A DNA stretch of 64,000 nucleotides from Typhlomys cinereus. Taxonomy: Eukaryota; Chordata; Mammalia; Rodentia; Platacanthomyidae. This document shows, one piece after another, positions 11,561 through 20,466 of this stretch. How positions within the stretch are numbered: position 1 is the first letter of the stretch; every line of letters begins with the position of its first letter. The notes under the pieces were generated by a model. That model had not been told where the DNA came from. It saw nothing but the letters and a program-made list of their open reading frames with translations, and ran no database searches. The DNA lies in contig JALPQD010000142.1 in the NCBI GenBank assembly GCA_023101885.1, forward strand, positions 4,238,121 through 4,302,120, in the 5' to 3' direction. A program made the translations under genes and the position numbers.

Positions 11561-12509
11561 AATGTTCAAAGACACTGTGGAGTTTCCTATTTTGAGCCCC
11601 AGTTCATTCAATGCAATTCTGACTAAACTTAAAATATGTTTTTGACTAGAGATAAACAAATAAATGTCAAAATGTATGTAAACAATTTAATTTTTTGGAA
11701 AATCAAGGCTCTAAAGACTTGATTTAAACTTATAATAACTATTTATCTTGCAAAGACAAGGAAGGGATAAATAAGCAGACCAATATTTTAAAGGAGTATA
11801 TTTAAAGAGATTCATACTCAAGAAAGCTTAATTTAAAGCAAAGATAGTATGGTGAATTGCTATGAATTATTTAGTAAACTGTCCTGTATCAAATTCATAA
11901 TAGGAAAACAAATCAAACAATTCTTCCTTGTATCATGTAGAAAAATCAATCTAGGCAAAAATAAAAATATTTAAAACTTTTACAATATGATAAAGAAAAT
12001 ACACTTATGACATTTTGTCAGGAATGACATTTTGTCAGGTATGGATCTTTAAATCATTCTTTTAAAGGAAAATTTATAAAGTAAATGATGGACAATTTTG
12101 TCTAAAGGAGAAATGGAAACTATTACAGCAAAATTGAAGAGAAGCCTAAAATATTAAAATGCAATCTAGAGCCCAAATGGATTGTTGTGCAATGTAGAAA
12201 TGAATACAAATATAAAAGCAACTATGGAAAATAAAGTAAATGATCTGTAGAACAAATCATTGTGGAGGAATCCTGCAGAATCAATAAATGTTAAACAGAT
12301 ACTTAGCTGCCTTGATAATGACAAGAGGACAAAAGAAAGACAGAAAGATTAATTTCCAGCAAACAGTTAAGTAGAGGTATCTGAATATTGCTTCCTCCTC
12401 CACAAGGAAAAATCAGAAAGAAAAAAAAATTAAGTTGGTGTAGTTTTAAAGTATATGACCCTAGAATCCAACAAAGGAGCAATAGAGATCTGAGATGTAA
12501 GTGTAGAGA
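11561..12509. other. AT-rich unique sequence
   Basis: No family recognised. A 17-bp tandem pair (GACATTTTGTCAGG repeated) lies at about 12009-12041. Confidence 0.45.
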
Positions 12510-12718
12510 GTATGGGCTTGTAGAGATGGCTCACCTGTTAGGACTCTGCCTTGCAAACAGAAGTACCTGAGTTTCCAATCCTGGATTCTAAGTAAAAAAG
12601 TAGTCAAATCCACACTTTCCTCTGAAAGGTAGAGCCTGGGAAACCCCAGAGTGAAGCAAAAAGGAGGTAGAAGCAGTCCAGAATGATTCCCAAAGTCACT
12701 ATTGGACCTCCACAAGGG
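12510..12718 (+). mobile_element. tRNA-headed SINE, older subfamily
   Basis: The head TGTAGAGATGGCTCACCTGTTAGGACTCTGCCTTGCAAAC-like, then the older-type body with AGCCTGGGAAACCCCAGAGT and ATTGGACCTCCACAAGG. It ends in the (GA)n tract that follows instead of the usual CA tail. Confidence 0.8.
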
Positions 12719-12751
12719 GAGAGAGAGGGGAGAGAGAGAGAGAGTGAGAGC

Positions 12752-12795
<44 letters not shown>

Positions 12796-12808
12796 AAGAG
12801 AGAGAATA
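12719..12808. repeat. (GA)n microsatellite
   Basis: GAGA-rich tract forming the 3' tail of the preceding SINE and ending in AATAAATAAATAA. Confidence 0.95.
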
Positions 12809-13703
12809 AATAAATAAAACACCAAAAAAGTATACAGGGAGATAAAGGCTGATCAGTCATAGCAATACTGATTCCCTCGCGGGAGACACTCCCACTAGAA
12901 GGATAAGGGTACAAGAGAAAGGGTGGGGGAGATGCTTTGTTGGTCACTGCATATAAGAGCATCCTTAGAGACAGACAAATTTCACAGAGGTTAGTAACCA
13001 AAGTTGAACAGTTACCTGGGTCTACACTTTGAAGAAAGTACTTGGATTGTCTTCCTCTAAGTCCAGGCCGTCAGAGCAAAACAAGATATTAACAGTTGAA
13101 CAAAGCTGCTGCACCAGTTATTCACAGTTGCAACTGGGCATGAAAGGCATACATTCCACACTCCATTCTTCCACCTGTCCCATGTTACTAGCATCACACA
13201 ACACCCAGCCAATACTTCTGCTCAGCCTAATCACTCATACGCCATATCTTGGCCAATGCAACTGCTAAGAACAGCCTGCTATCTCCATGTTTCTGAGGTC
13301 ACTGCTCTACTGCTCAAGTGACCACACTTAGGAGCCCACCTCCAATGTCTGCATATTACATTCTCCTGGGTCATCAGAATATCCACACATTCATGTCAAC
13401 CTAGAATCAAAATGAATGTCCAAAACTATTAAATAAGTTAACTTCTACATAAAGATATCTGGAGGCTCCATTATAGCACACAACAACAACCAGATCCAAC
13501 TGGTTATACTGTCAAAACCAAAAGATGCATTTTCAAGCAATTTAAAAAATATTGAAAAAAATTGCATTATAAAAGTATCAGAGATAGTTAATTCACTGAA
13601 TATATAAAAGTTAATATATGAGGAAAAGAATTATAATTTAAAAATGGCATACCAAAGGAAATAGATCAGCAGGGAAGACAGCCAATAAATAGCTAGGAAG
13701 AAT
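12809..13703. other. Unique sequence, moderately GC-richer to 13400
   Basis: 12840-13400 has a more balanced base composition and short open frames, but I recognise no domain, splice pattern or repeat. From 13400 it is AT-rich. Confidence 0.35.
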
Positions 13704-13718
13704 ACATCAAATTGTTTT

Positions 13719-13784
13719 TTTTTTTTTATTGTTATTATTATTTATTCAAATGTGTGCATGTGCGGGTGTGTGTGCATGTGTGTC

Positions 13785-13820
<36 letters not shown>

Positions 13821-14019
13821 ACCACGGAAGAATTCGCGAACCACCATGGACGCTTCCACCTCCTCCTGCCCCGGGATTCACAGGCTCCGCCCTACCAGGA
13901 CCAGAAGCGCAGGTCGCCCTCGCTTCCGCCTGGCGTCTATACGTGGGATCTGGGATCCGAACTCAGGACCTTCCGCCTGCAAGGCAGAGGCTTAACCTCT
14001 GAGCCACCTCTCCAGCCCC
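13719..14019 (-). mobile_element. Antisense tRNA-headed SINE, younger subfamily, with TSD
   Basis: This well-kept copy has its antisense head ending at 14019 (GAGCCACCTCTCCAGCCCC). It carries the young-type body with its CpG-containing blocks (GAATTCGCGAACCACCATGG; CCCCGGGATTCACAGG), a (TG)n tail and an A-rich end (T run) at 13719. ACATCAAATTGTTTT at 13704-13718 and 14020-14034 is a perfect 15-bp target-site duplication, which shows L1-type insertion. Confidence 0.95.
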
Positions 14020-14129
14020 ACATCAAATTGTTTTGTAGGCAGATATTATTATACCCATTGAATGGAAATTTACAGTGGAAACCTTTGGGTCTCAAACTGA
14101 ATGAGTGAAGGGAAATGCACACATCAATG

Positions 14130-14335
14130 GGGTGACCTGAAGAGAGGTTACATGTTACACTACAGAGGCCTGAAGCCCCACAGGAGTAGACGAAATGAAT
14201 CTTAGGTCCATTGAGGCATGCTGGCGGAAAAGTGGAAGGGAGTGGAGGGACTAGTAAAGGGAAGAGAGGGGATAGGAGGAAGGAGGTAGGGAGGGAAGCT
14301 GTGATGAAAAAAAAAAAGAAAAAAGAGAAGAAATG
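14130..14335 (+). mobile_element. Retroelement 3' end with purine tract and poly(A)
   Basis: AGTGGAAGGGAGTGGAGGGA and similar purine strings to 14302, then an A-rich run at 14307-14330, look like an older L1 3' UTR end. The family is not certain. Confidence 0.45.
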
Positions 14336-14520
14336 TCATAACATGCTTTTCAAAAGACTGAAGTTGGAATTCTTTCAGCAGATCTGTTAATCTGAATGGG
14401 ATCCCAAGATCTCATAAGGTTGAAGAGAAGAACTAACTTCCAAAAATTGCTCTCTGATCTTTATACATGCGTAGATACCCTCTCTCATAGATACATACCA
14501 TTCGAAACACCTACATTATT
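14336..14520 (+). mobile_element. Possible SINE tail fragment
   Basis: AAAAATTGCTCTCTGATCTTTATACATGC resembles the TTGTCCTCTGACCTCCACACATG block of B2/B4-superfamily SINEs. No head is recognisable. Confidence 0.3.
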
Positions 14521-14524
14521 CACC

Positions 14525-15088
14525 TGAAACCATACCAGCCAAATCTTTCCCCATCCTAAAGCTCAGGGAACCTTGAGGATGAGGGGGTGGCAAGATTGTA
14601 AGAGCCTAAAGATGGGGAGGCCAATGATATACACATTACTCCACATAAGTTAAGACTGCAGCAACCAGGATTGGACATTGCCTGACCTGCACAATGGCTG
14701 ACATGTCAACAACCCCCCAAAGTCTAGCATGGATCACAGGGGAGAAGCTCCAGGCAGTAAGATCCTTAGAGGCAAGGGATTAAACAGTCATAATAGAGTT
14801 CCATACTAATGGAAAGCCCAAGAAGGGACCCCAGGTTATGCAACTGAGTCCTGAACCTTTACTAGGGTGGAAGACTCAGAGGGAAGTTAGTCATTCACAC
14901 AAAAGGATGCTCCAGGGGATGAGAAGAAGGAAGGGGGAATCACTGGGAGAGGGGAAGAGAGAGAGGAAGGTGAAAGAAAGGAGGGAAGGAGGAAGACTGC
15001 AATGGGGGACAACTGGGGAGGGGAGGGGAGAAAGAGAGGACTGGGATACCTATTGAGCTTGTATGATTAGGAAAAAAAATAAAATGTG
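14525..15088 (+). mobile_element. 5'-truncated sense L1, 3' UTR only
   Basis: The L1 3' UTR order is clear: CCATCCTAAAGCTCAGGGAA, GTAAGAGCCTAAAGATGGG, the ACTCCACATAAGTTAAGACTG-like block, a polypurine tract at about 14920-15045, the ending ACCTATTGAGCTTGTATGAT and an AAATAAAATG end. It is the same subfamily as 2926-3170. Confidence 0.8.
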
Positions 15089-16729
15089 GGATAAAAAATT
15101 TAAAAATGTAAAAAAATAGATAAATGAAAATAAAATTAAATAAATGAATAGAATAGAACAAAATAAAAGTAGAAAACCTCAAGGTAACAGAGCATTATCT
15201 CCAAAGGTCTAGCAAAAGTATAGATCTTATAGAAGAAAATGAAACCCTTAGTACACAAAATAGACATGACCATAAAAGATTCTCACCACAATCCAAGTTG
15301 GACAGGGATCAAGAGAAACTTCCTCAGCCTAAAGGTAAATTTCTTGTCAAAGACATTGCAGGCATGGGGAAAATGGAATGACAAAGTATAAATTCTGAAC
15401 GGCTTCCAAGAATTCCATATCCAGCAAAGACTTTTTTATATCTTAAATGAAGTAGAATTAAATACTCTCTATGACAACTAAAAAGTAGATAATTCATTAG
15501 TTTCAAAATAATTAGAATGGTATTTAATATGAAACTATATTAATAAAATTTAAAATGTTTTTCACAAAGTAATGGAGATTCAATACAAGAATCCATATGA
15601 CAAATGATAGAAAACTGTATTACTCATTTCAGCCCATTTCCAAATAGAATGATGTTGAAGTTATATCTACATTATCTATTTTCCATTTTATTAAAATTTT
15701 AATTTGTTTATATTATCTGTGAAATCTTGAAGATATCTCTCTCTCTTTCTCTCTCAATCTTTTAGAAGTAATGAAGTCTTAAATAATCTTTCCACAAGAG
15801 ATGGATAACTTCAGGCAACAAAGAGAATAAAATGAAATAAATGCACTGCATTCATGTATGAAACTCTGAAACAATAAAAAATAAAATTCTATTTGCATTC
15901 TTAATAATTAAGTAAAATAAATGATATCTTCTCAAAAAAATCCTTTTCACAGAAAAGACCTATTCAAGTGTTGAATGGACAAAAATATGGTGTACATATC
16001 TTCTTAAATTGCATCCTATCACCTCATAAGGAACTTATGTTCTTAGTTGTCCAAATGTATATACATTGCTAAGTTTTTGTGTGTCTTTGTATGACCAGTT
16101 ATGGCTGGCCACCTTTATGCTTAATAGTAAACAGACATACACGTGTGCCCATACACAAACCCACACTCACATACACACATTCACAAACACACACTTTGTT
16201 GCTAATGAGACAAAAAGAAACATTAATTGCAAATTCATGAATACAGAGAAAATACCAAAGCAACCAAAGATAATCAGCTCAAGAAAGTATCTCAGTGCAA
16301 AAGGACTTTTTTGCATTTATTTCCACTCCATCTCTACCTGCCACATCAGCTGTAACCTATCAAGTCAATACACAGCATTTTGGAAAGAGTAAAGGTTTTA
16401 CTTTACATGCAATGGTAAGGTAATTTTATATTTGCTTCAAAACTGTATTAAATAGCTACAGACACTTGTTAAGCTACTAAAATAATCCTCAAGAATGAAT
16501 ATAGAAACAGAGCCTTGCAGCAAACTCATATTAATTACCTGTGCATCTGGGAGATCAATTTGCATACAAAATCTTTGAGGCCTGTCAGGTATGAATTGAA
16601 CCACTGAATAGCTGCATTTGATAATCCAGACACTGAGCTATTTTTTTCCCCTGATAATGTAGTATCAGCCTGCGAGACAGATTTCTTCACATTAAAGTAC
16701 TCATTTCTAATTAATTTTTTCCTACATTT
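15089..16729. other. AT-rich unique sequence
   Basis: No coding or RNA gene seen. Small imperfect CA-rich patch at about 16137-16195. Confidence 0.5.

Positions 16730-16731
<2 letters not shown>

Positions 16732-16772
<41 letters not shown>
16732..16772. repeat. (AC)n microsatellite
   Basis: A pure 20-unit dinucleotide run. It creates spurious cysteine/valine-rich open frames on the other strand. Confidence 0.95.
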
Positions 16773-16775
<3 letters not shown>

Positions 16776-16997
16776 TGAAATTCAAAAAAATTAAGAAGAG
16801 ATCAAAAGAATGAAGTTTTTTAAACAATATATGAAGGATAAGAAACATTTTGAGATATGCTAAGATTTTCAATTTAATTCTCAGTTTTTGAAAATTTGAG
16901 ATATAAAAACCCCAGAACATTTGTAGTTAACACTTAGTGGAATGATGTATTTCATCCAATTTTACTAATTCAAGTCCCATAGTCCCTATAGAAATAC

Positions 16998-17712
16998 AAA
17001 AGAGCCCTTAACCCACCCACCGAGGATGTGCAAGTCCAGCCAGGACTCACAGCGACCTAGGTAAGCTCTCCCCACCCAACCCCAAACCCCAGGTCAAATA
17101 ATTCAGTTCAGTGAAAAACGCACAGAAATTGAAAGAAGGTCTTAAGAGTTAAAACGACAATGCCCAAGTCAAAGTACAAATCCATGAGAAACAACACCCA
17201 AGAAAACAAATCTCCCACTGAAGGAATTAATCCCATAATGACAGACTCCAACCAGAACAAACCCACAGGAAATAGCCAAGAAAGCCTGACCCAGGATAAC
17301 GACTTTCAAAACATGATCATTACCATGTTCAATAGTATGAAAGAGGAAATCCGAGAGGAATTAAATAAGTGCATCAATCACTTTGAAGAGGAACACAACA
17401 GGCATTTGGAAGAGTTGAGAAAAACAGTTCAAGAAACAAAAACAGGCATAAAGCAGTTAAAACAGACTCAAGCAGAGTTTAAAACTGAACTGAAAGACAA
17501 GTTATCTTCAACCCAGAACTCAACAGAGAGTCTTATCAGCAGAACTAACGAAACAGAAAATAGAATTTGAGACCTTGAAGACAAAGTGGGAGTATTAACC
17601 AGATCAATGGAAGAGGTTGTTAAAGCCAAAAAGATACTGGAGAGAAATATTCAAGAGTTATGGGACACCCTGAAGAAGCCAAACATGCATTCATGGAATA
17701 CCAGAGCAAGAA
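16998..17712 (+). mobile_element. Young L1 copy A, 5' UTR and ORF1 N-terminal part
   Basis: The copy begins with a single CpG-bearing 5' UTR monomer (about 17010-17160, with CAGCCAGGACTCACAGCGAC and GACCTAGGTAAGCTC) and continues into ORF1. It is almost identical to the 23.97-kb copy. The sense alignment stops at 17712 and antisense ORF2 follows, so the copy is rearranged. The remainder of its ORF1 may be the antisense piece at 19108-19297, and its 3' end may be at 20335-20466. Confidence 0.85.
17160..17712 (+). pseudogene. L1 ORF1 (RNA-binding protein), N-terminal part, broken
   Basis: L1 ORF1p is the trimeric RNA chaperone of the L1 ribonucleoprotein. The ATG at 17160 starts MPKSKYKSM, and the first 136 codons are open. 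A Glu/Lys/Gln-rich coiled coil occupies roughly residues 50-136. A TGA at 17568-17570 then interrupts the coiled coil at a site where the copy at 61770 has TCA (Ser). The 24331 copy has the same TGA and an identical 136-residue product. After the stop the alignment continues to 17712 and ends abruptly at an inversion junction. The RRM and C-terminal domains are missing on this strand, so it is non-functional. Confidence 0.9.
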
Positions 17713-18110
17713 TCCCAGAGGTGGTCTTATGACAGCTTTCATTGTGTCCCAGAGATTTTGGTAAGTTGTATTTTCATTATCGTTCACTTTCAGGAAATCT
17801 TGAATTTCCTTTGTAATTTCTTCCTGAATCCAATTCTCATTCACCATCATAGTGTTATGTTTCCAGGAGTTAGTGTATTATCTGTTACTTGTTGTGTTGT
17901 GGATGTCAAGCTTTAGGCCATGGTGGTCTGATAAGGTATAGGCTATGGTCCAATATGTGATCTATTTTGGAGAAAGTTCCATGTGCTGCTGAGAAAAATG
18001 TGTATTCTTTGGTGAGTGGATGAAAAGTTCTATAGATATCTATAAGGTCCATTTTAGTAAGGGTTTGATTAAGCTCCAAAGTGTCTCTGTTAAGTTTTTT
18101 ACTGTTGATC
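17713..18110 (-). pseudogene. Antisense L1 ORF2 endonuclease fragment
   Basis: Read on the minus strand, this matches the ORF2 apurinic-type endonuclease region equivalent to about 26250-26660 of the 24-kb copy. It includes the block that gives FHPHTKE (about 18020-18000) and the SDHHGLKL-type catalytic segment (about 17935-17900). It abuts sense ORF1 directly at 17712/17713. ORF2p endonuclease nicks target DNA at TTTT/AA-like sites. Only about 400 bp remains. Confidence 0.8.
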
Positions 18111-18129
18111 TATCCCATGTTGAGAGAGC

Positions 18130-18465
18130 TAAGAAAGAAAAACAGTGTTAGGAGGAGTGATTGACCCAGACCACCAAGGGGAAATTGGACTGGTTCTCCA
18201 CAATGGTGGTAAAGACAAGTATAGCTGGAGTGGAGGAGATCCACTAGGGCGTCTCTTGGTTTTACCATGTCCAGAGATAAGGTCAATTGGAATTTACAGC
18301 AATCCAACACAGGAAGGACAGTAAATGGTCCAGATCCTCTAGGAATGAAGGTATGGGTAACCCTCTATGTAAAGAGCCAAGACCTGCAGAAGTGCTTGCT
18401 GAAGGTGGAGGAAATACAGAATGGGTAAAGAAGGTAGATATAAATACCACCTAAGGCCATGTAAC
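18130..18465 (+). pseudogene. ERVL-type dUTPase fragment, frameshifted
   Basis: At about 18160 one frame reads IDPDHQGEIGLVLHN, the hallmark dUTPase motif (substrate-binding G-[VI]-[IV]-D-x-[DGx]-[YH]-x-G core). About 20 residues later it reads GDPLGRLLVLPCP, a second conserved dUTPase stretch. The frame then shifts by one base near 18283 and further breaks follow by 18450. dUTPase hydrolyses dUTP. In ERVL-class retroviruses of mammals it sits at the C-terminal end of pol, just before the 3' LTR. That fits here, because an LTR-like sequence starts at 18826. The rest of pol is absent. Class II retroviral dUTPase is the alternative, but the position before an LTR argues for ERVL. Confidence 0.7.
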
Positions 18466-18825
18466 CAGTTACAAAAACAAGGATTATAATTGCCATGCAT
18501 GCTCCTAGTCTAGACTGTCAAGAATAGACTCATGCATGTGCACATACTCTAAGAAGATATTTATGTTATGTAATATAATGTTAATCTGTAGTTATGAGTT
18601 GAAATATTGTAATCTACACTATGATATTGTGTTATGGATACTAAAGATTAAGCATTTCTCAAGGGGCATTGTCATTGATCTTGGAAAAAATAATGCATGT
18701 GCGGTTGTACATGGATAGCTATATTATGTTAGGCAGAACAATGAATCTTACTTTTTTATTTGGGGAATTTTTAATGGCCTAAGGAAATGCGATTTGGTGT
18801 CAAGGTGACAAGGGGTGGACTTGTG
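18466..18825 (+). mobile_element. ERVL-like sequence between dUTPase and LTR
   Basis: Non-coding AT-rich sequence lies between the dUTPase remnant and the LTR start. It ends in AGGGGTGGACTT just before the TG of the LTR, a purine tract placed as expected for a retroviral PPT. Assigned by position only. Confidence 0.45.
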
Positions 18826-19093
18826 ATAGTTAAGCTTGGGTGTCAACTTGACACACCCAGTATTAACTATGCTGGGCTGAGACCACCTCTGGAAAGGATC
18901 AACTGAGACTATTTGAAAGGATTACATATATCCAGATGTTATCAGAACTCCAAAGTGCTCAAAAGATACTCCAAATACTGCATCATATAAAAAGGAGCCA
19001 CCAAGGAGAACAGATCACCTTCTTGCAACTGTGCTAGGAATTGTTCTTCCTTCTGCCCGCCCGGTTTCTTCAACCTTCTAGCCTTCGACTAGA
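18826..19093 (+). mobile_element. Truncated ERVL-type LTR
   Basis: It starts TGTGATAGTTAAGC, then GGGTGTCAACTTGACAC, and has a TATA-like CATCATATAAAAAGG at about 18982. It is truncated at about 19090 before any AATAAA signal. It is a different subfamily from the LTR at 19298. It follows the dUTPase remnant as a 3' LTR would. Confidence 0.6.
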
Positions 19094-19297
19094 CTAAGAC
19101 TCTAGTAGTTCCCTTGAAGCTCTCAGCACCATTTCTTTATCTTGAATGTGGAATGTTTTAACTATTATTTGCCATGGCAAGTTTCTATTTTGGTCATATC
19201 TGTTTGGGGTGCAGAATGCCTCTTGTATATAGATGGGCCTTTCTTTTTTTAGATGAAAGTTTTCCTTGATGATAGTTTGAAAAATTTCCTCAGGTGT
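19094..19297 (-). pseudogene. Antisense L1 ORF1 C-terminal-domain fragment
   Basis: On the minus strand this encodes about 65 open residues, including TPEEIFQTIIKENF and the NRYDQNRNLP stretch, equal to the RRM/C-terminal region of ORF1 at about 24898-25080 in the 24-kb copy. It starts almost exactly where the sense ORF1 at 17712 stops, with about 8 bp lost. It could therefore be the missing part of copy A turned around by an inversion. It abuts the LTR at 19298. Confidence 0.8.
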
Positions 19298-19710
19298 TGT
19301 CATGGTTAGGCACAGGCATCAACTTGACTGTTGAGGGTTTGAGCTCTGGGCAGAGTTGATGGATGAGTTAAGCTCAGAGCAAACCTGAAGGAGATTGTCT
19401 AGCTGCTGGGGAAGACTCAGCCCATGGTGGGTGGGATTAGGCCCTGGATAAATCACAGAGAGCTGTTGAGAGAGTTGGCATCCTTCTGTTCATTTGGCCA
19501 GACATGCTGGTCTGGCAAGTAAGGATTGTCCATCTCTCAGCTATTATGTTGTGATGATGTGGCCAGTTCCCTTGGCCCTGGTGTTGGTGTGTGCTCTCCT
19601 GTCACGCTGGACTGAGAACTGTAACCAGACTGTCGTAAGGAAATAAACCACTTGTTCCCTTAAGTCGTTTGATGGTCATTTATCAGCAACCATGCAGCCT
19701 GACTGTAACA
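19298..19710 (+). mobile_element. MaLR-type LTR, 413 bp
   Basis: Termini are TGTCATGG...CTGTAACA. The LTR has a GTGGGTGGGATTAGGCCC block, an AATAAA signal at 19642-19647 and an ending with CAGCAACCATGCAGCC. It is homologous along its length to the solo LTR at 5526-5933. It is followed by internal sequence, so this is a 5' LTR. The left flank is L1 ORF1 sequence. Confidence 0.85.
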
Positions 19711-20130
19711 GAATTTGGTACCCAGGAAGTGCGGTGTTGCTGATAAATATGATTATGTAGACTTTGTGGCTTTTGAATGGTTCTGCTGGACAAAGTTGGA
19801 AATGCTTGAGAATTTTCACTTTGTGGATTTACAAATACTGTTTTTCAGAGTTTAGTGGGCCAGTTGCTGAGAGAGATTGATTGGGCCTAATTTGTGATGA
19901 GGGGAACAAGGACTTTGGTAAAGCTGAATTTAAAGACTATGGACTGGTTTGCTTGACAGTAGTTCGCCCAAACCAGCATCACCTGAGGGACGCTGCCAGA
20001 TTCCAAAGCAAGTTCGAAATGTAGCTTGGTCCGTTGGCGCTACAGCTGCACCAAATCTTGTGTTCTGATGCTGGAAAAACCTCTTTTAGGTAGCCAAACA
20101 TCCAAAGGGCAAGAAATGGCTTTAACTTGG
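19711..20130 (+). mobile_element. MaLR-type internal sequence (5' leader)
   Basis: Directly after the LTR, GAATTTGGTACCCAGGAAGT resembles the start of MaLR/ERVL internal regions (primer-binding-site area), followed by TTTGTGGCTTTTGAATGG. No gag frame is open. The right limit is uncertain, and sequence to 20334 may also belong. Confidence 0.6.
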
Positions 20131-20334
20131 GCTTTCAGCCCCTGAAGAAATTTGAGTTTTCAAACCATGAACTTGCCATATGGTGGTTTTCACATCTTCC
20201 ACCATCTCAGTGCAAATTACTAGGTTTTCCTTCACTGATACTCATTTCCACAACAGCAGCAGATATTCTGCTGCCTGCCCTTTGCATATCCAAACCTTTA
20301 AGGCTACCAACACAGCTCTCCTCTGTCCCAAAAG

Positions 20335-20466
20335 CAGTAGAAGGGGGATGGGGAGGGAGGGGGAGGGCAGGGAGGAGAAGGGGGGTCGGGGGAAGGTGGA
20401 GGGAGGGAGGGGACCAGTGTACCTGTTAAGTTTGTATGAGTGGAAATAATAATAATAATAATAAAA
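20335..20466 (+). mobile_element. L1 3' end (polypurine tract and tail)
   Basis: A G/A tract is followed by CCAGTGTACCTGTTAAGTTTG, the conserved L1 terminus, and an (ATA)n tail. It may be the 3' end of copy A (16998), with everything between rearranged or replaced. Confidence 0.8.

Noticed and set aside
14838..15056. 72-codon Glu/Arg/Gly-rich frame
   Set aside because: Lies in the L1 3' UTR polypurine tract.
20127..20449. Two overlapping frames of about 90-100 codons
   Set aside because: They run through the MaLR-like internal sequence into the L1 G-rich 3' end; composition-driven.
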